64,000 nucleotides of DNA from Fictibacillus norfolkensis (GTDB lineage Bacteria; Bacillota; Bacilli; Bacillales; Fictibacillaceae), in NCBI RefSeq assembly GCF_014836645.1, contig NZ_JACSQM010000002.1, positions 434,001-498,000 on the forward strand, in the 5' to 3' direction. Of this stretch, positions 59,127-64,000 are shown in pieces; within the stretch, counting starts at the first letter, position 1, and every line of letters begins with the position of its first letter. The notes below the pieces were generated by a model, which was given only the letters and a program-made list of their open reading frames with translations, was not told the DNA's origin and did not search any database. Position numbers and translations under genes: made by a program.

Positions 59127-60875
59127 TTATCTTTTTAATTCCACGTTCTCTACCGTATTTGGCGGAATGGTTACTTGCACCTCTACAAACTGTTTCGTGC
59201 CATATAATTGTGTTTCAACTACTTTGCCGGAAGAAGGTGAATAGCTGCCTTGTTTCATATAGAATGGAACATTTACAGTCAGAGCTTTATTTAAGCGGTT
59301 TGTAACTGTAGCTGTTTGGGTAACTTGAGATCCATCGTTTGGCAGCTCAAACTTATTCTCAAATGAAACAACACCAGCTGACGTATTTCCATTTTGATAT
59401 ACCGGCATGGATCTATCTGGCCCTTCGTATACGTATGACCTGAACTCATTTTCAGCTGAATTCTTCTCAAACAAACGATAGCCTACCCATGGTTTAGCTG
59501 ATAATTCAATAGATGCAGTTGTAGAATACAAAATGCCGTCTTGCTCTGTAATATTATCGACGTGCGTATGTCCATGCAAGGATATATTAACGTTATTCTG
59601 CTTCATTACATCAATCAGTTCATGAGACCCTTCACCGTGCCATTGCTGATCGTATTTAATACCGAGTGCCTCACCTTTTATGAGCGTTGTTAAATGCTGC
59701 GGATCATGCTTAGCATCGTATTCATTCCAATAATCGTTTACATGCGGATCTGTTGACGGCCATATGTCACGATCACGCCATAACGGATTATGATGAGAAA
59801 ATAATCCCCTTACTTGTTCAGGTTGTGCACTAACCTTATTATCTGCTAAATCTTTTTTAATCCACTCCATCTGCTCATCACGTATCTGCCCACCCCAAGT
59901 AGGAACGGATACGGATCCATGACCTTGTCTGTCAAACTTGTGCCAATCAAAAGAGTTGTATCCAATCATGTGAGCATATGGTCCATAATCAAACGAGAAA
60001 TACTGGGGACCGAAATATTGTTCCCAATACTTTGCACCATCCGTTAGTGTAGCATCTTGTGCATAATAATCATGGTTCCCTGGGACGATATACACTGGAA
60101 CATCAAATTGCTTCAGCATGCGATATGTTTCTTCATATTCATAGATATATTCTTTTGGATTCATTTGACCATACATTAAGTCACCGGTCATCACCACAAA
60201 ATCTGGTTTTAACAAATTAACTTGTTTAATCGTTTTCTGGAGATATAGCCAACGTTTCGTTCGATCTGGGTGCCAGAATCCTGCTTCAGTAATGTTAGCA
60301 GGATCTGCTATGTTGCGTGGAGAGCCGACATGAATATCCGTTAGGTGCATAAACTTAAATTCTTTATTGAACTCTTTTACTACCTTAACCGAGTTTGGTT
60401 CATCATCTGTGATACGAGTTCCATCACCGGTATAAGTAACTTGCAGATCAAATAACTCTTCTGGAACCTCATCTGGAATTTGTACCGTAACTTCATAAAT
60501 AGAAGAACTTTCATTCCAATGCGAAGACCCTTTTTGCACATTTTTCACAGGAAGAGTAAATGTTCCATCTACATTTGCTGCATCAGTCGGATTTAATGAG
60601 ACTTCCCATCCTGCAGGTTCTTTATCTTTTGTATCCACCTTAATCGTTAAATCAGAACCATTCTTCTTAATTGCCGGTGTCGCCATTAGTGGATAGATAA
60701 TATTATCTATTTTTGGATCCAGTGCTATATTTGGTACTTTATCCAAATAGTTTTCAGAGTTTCCAATACCACCATCTTGTTTGTCATTACCAGATAAGAA
60801 GGCATGAGTTTGTCCAGCAGGTATCGTCAAAGCACCCGAGATAATAAGCGCTGTTAGCTTCGTTTTCCAATTCAT
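59127..60875 (-). CDS. secreted calcineurin-like metallophosphoesterase
   Basis: 582 residues. Signal peptide to about residue 25 (AGQTHA). The two-metal site motifs are FMHLTDIHVG, VVMTGDLMYG, VPGNHDYYAQ, FSHHNPLW and SLHGHTHVDN, in family order. An N-terminal Ig-like beta domain (about 45-165) and a C-terminal beta domain (about 480-582) flank it. Probable extracellular phosphate or phosphonate scavenging, or cell-wall phosphodiester hydrolysis; the substrate is unknown. AGGGAGAGT precedes the ATG. Confidence 0.92.
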   Translation of the reverse strand: MNWKTKLTALIISGALTIPAGQTHAFLSGNDKQDGGIGNSENYLDKVPNIALDPKIDNIIYPLMATPAIKKNGSDLTIKVDTKDKEPAGWEVSLNPTDAANVDGTFTLPVKNVQKGSSHWNESSSIYEVTVQIPDEVPEELFDLQVTYTGDGTRITDDEPNSVKVVKEFNKEFKFMHLTDIHVGSPRNIADPANITEAGFWHPDRTKRWLYLQKTIKQVNLLKPDFVVMTGDLMYGQMNPKEYIYEYEETYRMLKQFDVPVYIVPGNHDYYAQDATLTDGAKYWEQYFGPQYFSFDYGPYAHMIGYNSFDWHKFDRQGHGSVSVPTWGGQIRDEQMEWIKKDLADNKVSAQPEQVRGLFSHHNPLWRDRDIWPSTDPHVNDYWNEYDAKHDPQHLTTLIKGEALGIKYDQQWHGEGSHELIDVMKQNNVNISLHGHTHVDNITEQDGILYSTTASIELSAKPWVGYRLFEKNSAENEFRSYVYEGPDRSMPVYQNGNTSAGVVSFENKFELPNDGSQVTQTATVTNRLNKALTVNVPFYMKQGSYSPSSGKVVETQLYGTKQFVEVQVTIPPNTVENVELKR

Positions 60876-60975
60876 GTGCTACTCTCCCTTCAAAATAACT
60901 TGCATCTTGAAACTAACAGCACAACGTAAATTTAATGTAACAGCACATTAAATATTTTATGAAACAGTTATTTTA

Positions 60976-61419
60976 CTATATCTCTCTCAATCTCTTTCGT
61001 GCTTCATTTTCTTCAAACGAACTAAAAACTCGATAATCCTTTTGATCGAGTATTCGGAAGTGTTGACTGATTACATTCTGCTGAAGCCGGTAGCCTTTAC
61101 GTGAATCTACTTCTTTCCACCAGACAAGTCCACCCCAGGTTTTTTCTTTCGGTATCGCTACATACTCATGAACGACTAGCTCCATAACATCAAGTGGATT
61201 TCCCCCTAATGCATGGTTAAGAATGTCTGAGTTTCGAAACAATGCACACATAGCAACGATTACAGTCCAGCTCGCTTTAATTCTTTCTTTTTCGATCTGA
61301 ACTAGCGTTTTCTTTGAGATACCTAATATATCGGCCATCTTGTCTTGAGTATATCCAAGTTCTGTTCGCACAAGTTTAATCTTGCCTGTTAATAGCTCCA
61401 CAATTTCGTCTTGTGTCAT
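60976..61419 (-). CDS. XRE family transcriptional regulator
   Basis: 147 residues behind AAAAGGAGA. N-terminal helix-turn-helix: IKLVRTELGYTQDKMADILGISKKTLVQIEKERI. The C-terminal domain (about 75-147) is aromatic-rich (WGGLVWWKEVDSRKGYRLQQNVISQHFRILDQKDYRVFSSF) and unfamiliar. Its target is unknown. Confidence 0.88.
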   Translation of the reverse strand: MTQDEIVELLTGKIKLVRTELGYTQDKMADILGISKKTLVQIEKERIKASWTVIVAMCALFRNSDILNHALGGNPLDVMELVVHEYVAIPKEKTWGGLVWWKEVDSRKGYRLQQNVISQHFRILDQKDYRVFSSFEENEARKRLREI

Positions 61420-61469
61420 AATAAGAAATTCTCCTTTTATCCTTTTATCCTTTTAGGAACATTTTACAC

Positions 61470-61503
61470 AAAAAAACTCCTTTCAACAAAATTGAAAGGA
61501 GCA
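61470..61503 (-). terminator. rho-independent terminator
   Basis: CTCCTTTCAA and TTGAAAGGAG form a perfect 10-base stem with TTTTTTT after it on the minus strand. Confidence 0.93.
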
Positions 61504-61752
61504 TCAGCTATACGTATATGGTTCCCAATGAGCAAGATCATAGAGCCCAGAATTAATCCGTGTACTCTCTGCCTCCAACAATAACAACAATTCATTAGGA
61601 AGCTCACTATGATGATGGCCAAGGTTCATTTCATCGTTTGGAGATGAGATCAGAACCGTGAACAACTTCTTATTTTCCATGTTCATCCCATGCACATGAA
61701 TATAATTTAAATCTTTCACTCGATACACAAAAAAGATACGATATTTATTCAT
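61504..61752 (-). CDS. hypothetical protein
   Basis: 82 residues from the ATG at 61752 behind GTGGGAGAG. Soluble small protein YRIFFVYRVKDLNYIHVHGMNMENKKLFTVLISSPNDEM. No family recognised. It lies between the kinase and XRE genes, same strand. Confidence 0.7.
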   Translation of the reverse strand: MNKYRIFFVYRVKDLNYIHVHGMNMENKKLFTVLISSPNDEMNLGHHHSELPNELLLLLEAESTRINSGLYDLAHWEPYTYS

Positions 61753-61805
61753 CTCTCCCACACTCCCTTAGGAACAGTGTGGTCGGATTTCACACACATT
61801 AAACC

Positions 61806-63650
61806 TTATTTTGATGAAGACGGTGCAGTCGGAAGTTCGATCTCCACCTTCGTTCCTTCGTTCTCAACAGAAGAAAATTGTATAGCTCCACCATGTTCTT
61901 CAATGATCTTAAAGCAAACCATCAGGCCTAAACCCGTACCCTTTTCCTTTGTTGTATAAAATGGTTCTCCGAGGGTTTTTAATCGTTCAGCTGGAATACC
62001 ACATCCTTGATCTTTTAGCTCCAGAAGAACAGAATCGTTGCGAGTTCCAATCTTAATATGAATCTCTCCGTCCTTATCCATACTTTCGATCGCGTTCTTT
62101 AATAAATTGATGAAAAGCTGTTTAAGCTGATTTTCCACACCATATACAAGCGGAATGTTATCCGAGATATTTACCCAGATCTGTATGTTTTTCATGATCG
62201 CTTGCGTTTCTAGCAATCTTACAACACTATAGATCAGTTCTTGAATGTTCGTATGTTCAAAGCTAACTGCCTGAGGTTTAGCAACAAGCATGAGTTCCCC
62301 AACGATGTCGTTGATTCGATTCAGCTCTGACTCCATAATTCTAAGATATTCTAATCGAATCACATCGTCTGCATCTGATAATAGTTTCGTAAACCCTTTT
62401 AATGAAGTTAGCGGATTCCGAATCTCATGCGCCACCCCTGCAGCAAGTTCACCGAGAACAGACAGCTTCTCCGATTTTAACATGAGTTCTTCAGTCTGCT
62501 TTGCTTTCGTTACATCTCTAGCAAAGGTAACTAGGCTCTCCACATGTCCGTCCTTCGTCATGACTGGTACACCACGGGCCTCTAATAATATCCAATCACC
62601 ATTTTTATGAACCAGCCTGAATTCTGTCTGGAACGGTTCTTTTTTCACAAGAGCTCTCATGAAAAGATCAGAAAGGCTCTGTAAATCATCAGGGTGAACC
62701 ATTTCAAGGATAGCCCCTTTAATCTCACCATCTTCATAGCCAAGTACAGGTAAGTGTGAAGGAGATACATATTGTATGATGCCAGATGGATCAATCACAG
62801 TAATAAGATCTGTAGAATGTTCTGCGATCAAACGATATTTCGCCTCACTTTCACGTAGAGCACGCTCTACTTTTTTCTGAGAAGTAATATCACGGTATAC
62901 AATTACGAACCCCATAATTTTACCGTCCATGTCACATATGTTTGAAAAAGATGCAGATACGTCAAAAACGGTTCCGTCTTTGTGTATACGCTGTGTTTCA
63001 TGAAGCGGAACCGATTGTCCCTGTTTTAAGAGATCAATGATCTCCTTCGATTCACCTTGCAGGTGTGCTGGTGTAATAACAGGATAGTCGTCATTTTCCT
63101 CCGAGAAATCCTCTTCAGCCCAGCCGAACATCTGAATGAATGCATCGTTCACCTTGATGACCTCTTGCCTTGTGTTAATAATGAGAATGGCATCTGTTGT
63201 TCCTTTTAAAACTGACTCTAATAGATCTAGAGCCACACTCAGCTCTTCTTCCTTCTGTTTATGAGGTGTAATATCACGTCCTGTGATAACCAACACTTGC
63301 TGTTTACCATCACTCGTAAAGGTAGGCTGCTTTATGAGCTCGAGCATCACTTTACGACCGCTCTTCATCATAATCTTTTCAGCTGTTTTTATCGGTTTTC
63401 TTGTTTCCCATGCTCTCTTATCGGAAAGTCTGCATCTTTCAATTGCTTCGTATGAAAGTCTTGTTTCCAGTTCCTCAAGACTTTTTCCTTTATATTCATC
63501 ATGGTTGATTCCATAAATATTAAGAGCGAACCGGTTCGCTTCTGCCCAAGTTCCATCCGGATACCTTAAACAAACAAATTCGGGCAGGACATCGATCATT
63601 TCTTTTAAAGTGGCAACTGCAGGTAATTCGTCCTGACTTAATACTTTCAT
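61806..63650 (-). CDS. PAS-domain sensor histidine kinase, sporulation-kinase type
   Basis: 614 residues from the ATG at 63650 behind GGGTGG. No membrane helices: three tandem PAS domains (about 17-127, 140-255, 270-382), the last two with PAC tails (VYRDITSQKK, FARDVTKAKQ), then HisKA with H408 in AAGVAHEIRNPLTSLKGF, the N-box LLKNAIESM and G-boxes DQGCGIP and GTGLGLMV. A soluble orphan kinase with several PAS domains and no adjacent response regulator is the layout of KinA/KinE, which feed the Spo0A phosphorelay. That role is inferred. Confidence 0.93.
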   Translation of the reverse strand: MKVLSQDELPAVATLKEMIDVLPEFVCLRYPDGTWAEANRFALNIYGINHDEYKGKSLEELETRLSYEAIERCRLSDKRAWETRKPIKTAEKIMMKSGRKVMLELIKQPTFTSDGKQQVLVITGRDITPHKQKEEELSVALDLLESVLKGTTDAILIINTRQEVIKVNDAFIQMFGWAEEDFSEENDDYPVITPAHLQGESKEIIDLLKQGQSVPLHETQRIHKDGTVFDVSASFSNICDMDGKIMGFVIVYRDITSQKKVERALRESEAKYRLIAEHSTDLITVIDPSGIIQYVSPSHLPVLGYEDGEIKGAILEMVHPDDLQSLSDLFMRALVKKEPFQTEFRLVHKNGDWILLEARGVPVMTKDGHVESLVTFARDVTKAKQTEELMLKSEKLSVLGELAAGVAHEIRNPLTSLKGFTKLLSDADDVIRLEYLRIMESELNRINDIVGELMLVAKPQAVSFEHTNIQELIYSVVRLLETQAIMKNIQIWVNISDNIPLVYGVENQLKQLFINLLKNAIESMDKDGEIHIKIGTRNDSVLLELKDQGCGIPAERLKTLGEPFYTTKEKGTGLGLMVCFKIIEEHGGAIQFSSVENEGTKVEIELPTAPSSSK

Positions 63651-63775
63651 TCTATCCACCCTTTTTTACTAAAACTTTCTTAACGTTTATAAATTAAATA
63701 AAAGGGTCTAGTTTCCTTTATTTTTTTCAGGAATTCGCACGTCAAATTCGTTTCTTTTTCGCCTAAATATGACAA

Positions 63776-63807
63776 AAGACGCTTTCCTCGAGGAAAGCGT
63801 CTTTCGT
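63776..63807. terminator. strong terminator
   Basis: AAGACGCTTTCCTC and GAGGAAAGCGTCTT form a near-palindromic 14-base stem; it terminates the HU gene on the minus strand. Confidence 0.92.
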
Positions 63808-63819
63808 ATCTGCTGACGA

Positions 63820-64000
63820 TTAAACGGCTTTTACCGCTTCTTTTAGCGATTTACCTGGCTTGAAAGCAGGTACGTTGCTAGCCTGGATCATGATCTCTTC
63901 ACCAGTAAGAGGATTACGTCCTTTTCTTGCGTTACGGTTCCTTGTTTCAAATGTTCCGAAACCGATAAGCTGCACGCTTTCACCGTTTTTCAAAGCATCT
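63820..64000 (-). CDS. hbs: DNA-binding protein HU, 5' part outside window
   Basis: The visible C-terminal 59 residues include [24 protein letters not shown], then [28 protein letters not shown]. These are the HU/HBsu beta-arm ([17 protein letters not shown]) and C-terminal helix. HU coats and bends DNA as a dimer and is essential in B. subtilis. Confidence 0.97.
   Translation of the reverse strand, partial: DALKNGESVQLIGFGTFETRNRNARKGRNPLTGEEIMIQASNVPAFKPGKSLKEAVKAV

Overview
The window reads as ordinary chromosome from an aerobic, endospore-forming member of the Bacillaceae. Evidence is the low-to-moderate GC content, GGAGG-type ribosome binding sites with frequent TTG/GTG starts, YjcZ-type sporulation peptides, a Spo0E-family phosphatase, a sporulation-kinase-like PAS histidine kinase, CtsR-controlled ClpE, a bacillopeptidase F protease and an S-box riboswitch. 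The protein set resembles Fictibacillus or a close relative, but that genus call is a weak inference from memory. No rRNA, tRNA, CRISPR array, prophage or intact insertion sequence is seen.

Layout. 1-7 kb: a truncated FAD oxidoreductase, an AbgT-type transporter with its M20 amidohydrolase, two methyltransferases and a GNAT acetyltransferase. 7-11.5 kb: a helicase fused to a nuclease domain, a 0.5 kb MITE-like insertion, mscL with a zinc-ribbon tail, a 2H phosphoesterase and a YjcZ peptide. 12-21 kb is the metabolic centrepiece: a SAM riboswitch and sigma-A promoter precede metY (fused to a CoA-binding domain), a sulfonate-type ABC importer, an acetyl-CoA synthetase-like enzyme, metX and hom, all on the minus strand. 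Together they can import organosulfur, make homoserine, acetylate it, sulfhydrylate it to homocysteine and re-activate the released acetate.

21-34 kb holds a phosphotransferase-fold protein, a nitroreductase, small membrane proteins, a sigma-B-type stress protein, CorA, a VanW protein, a YcgR/YcgQ-type permease pair, a haloperoxidase-like protein, a methyltransferase, MarR and XRE-like regulators and a Des-type desaturase. 34-43 kb holds the 1449-residue protease, then a quinone/electrophile detoxification operon (dioxygenase, hydrolase, flavin reductase) behind a well-defined promoter with two inverted-repeat operators, and a YvgN-type aldo-keto reductase. 43-51 kb is rich in small sporulation-type and hypothetical genes, an HPr/Crh-like protein, a penicillin acylase-family protein and a candidate holin-like type I toxin. 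51-64 kb carries clpE, a BsuPI-type lipoprotein, a glycolate/lactate oxidase, a cheW-mcp pair, a secreted metallophosphoesterase, an XRE regulator, the PAS kinase and the 3' end of an HU gene.

The most unusual non-coding signal is a set of four intergenic arrays with unrelated unit sequences but the same exact 20-nt period (near 7.0, 11.9, 22.4 and 56.7 kb). Three of the four lie between convergent genes.
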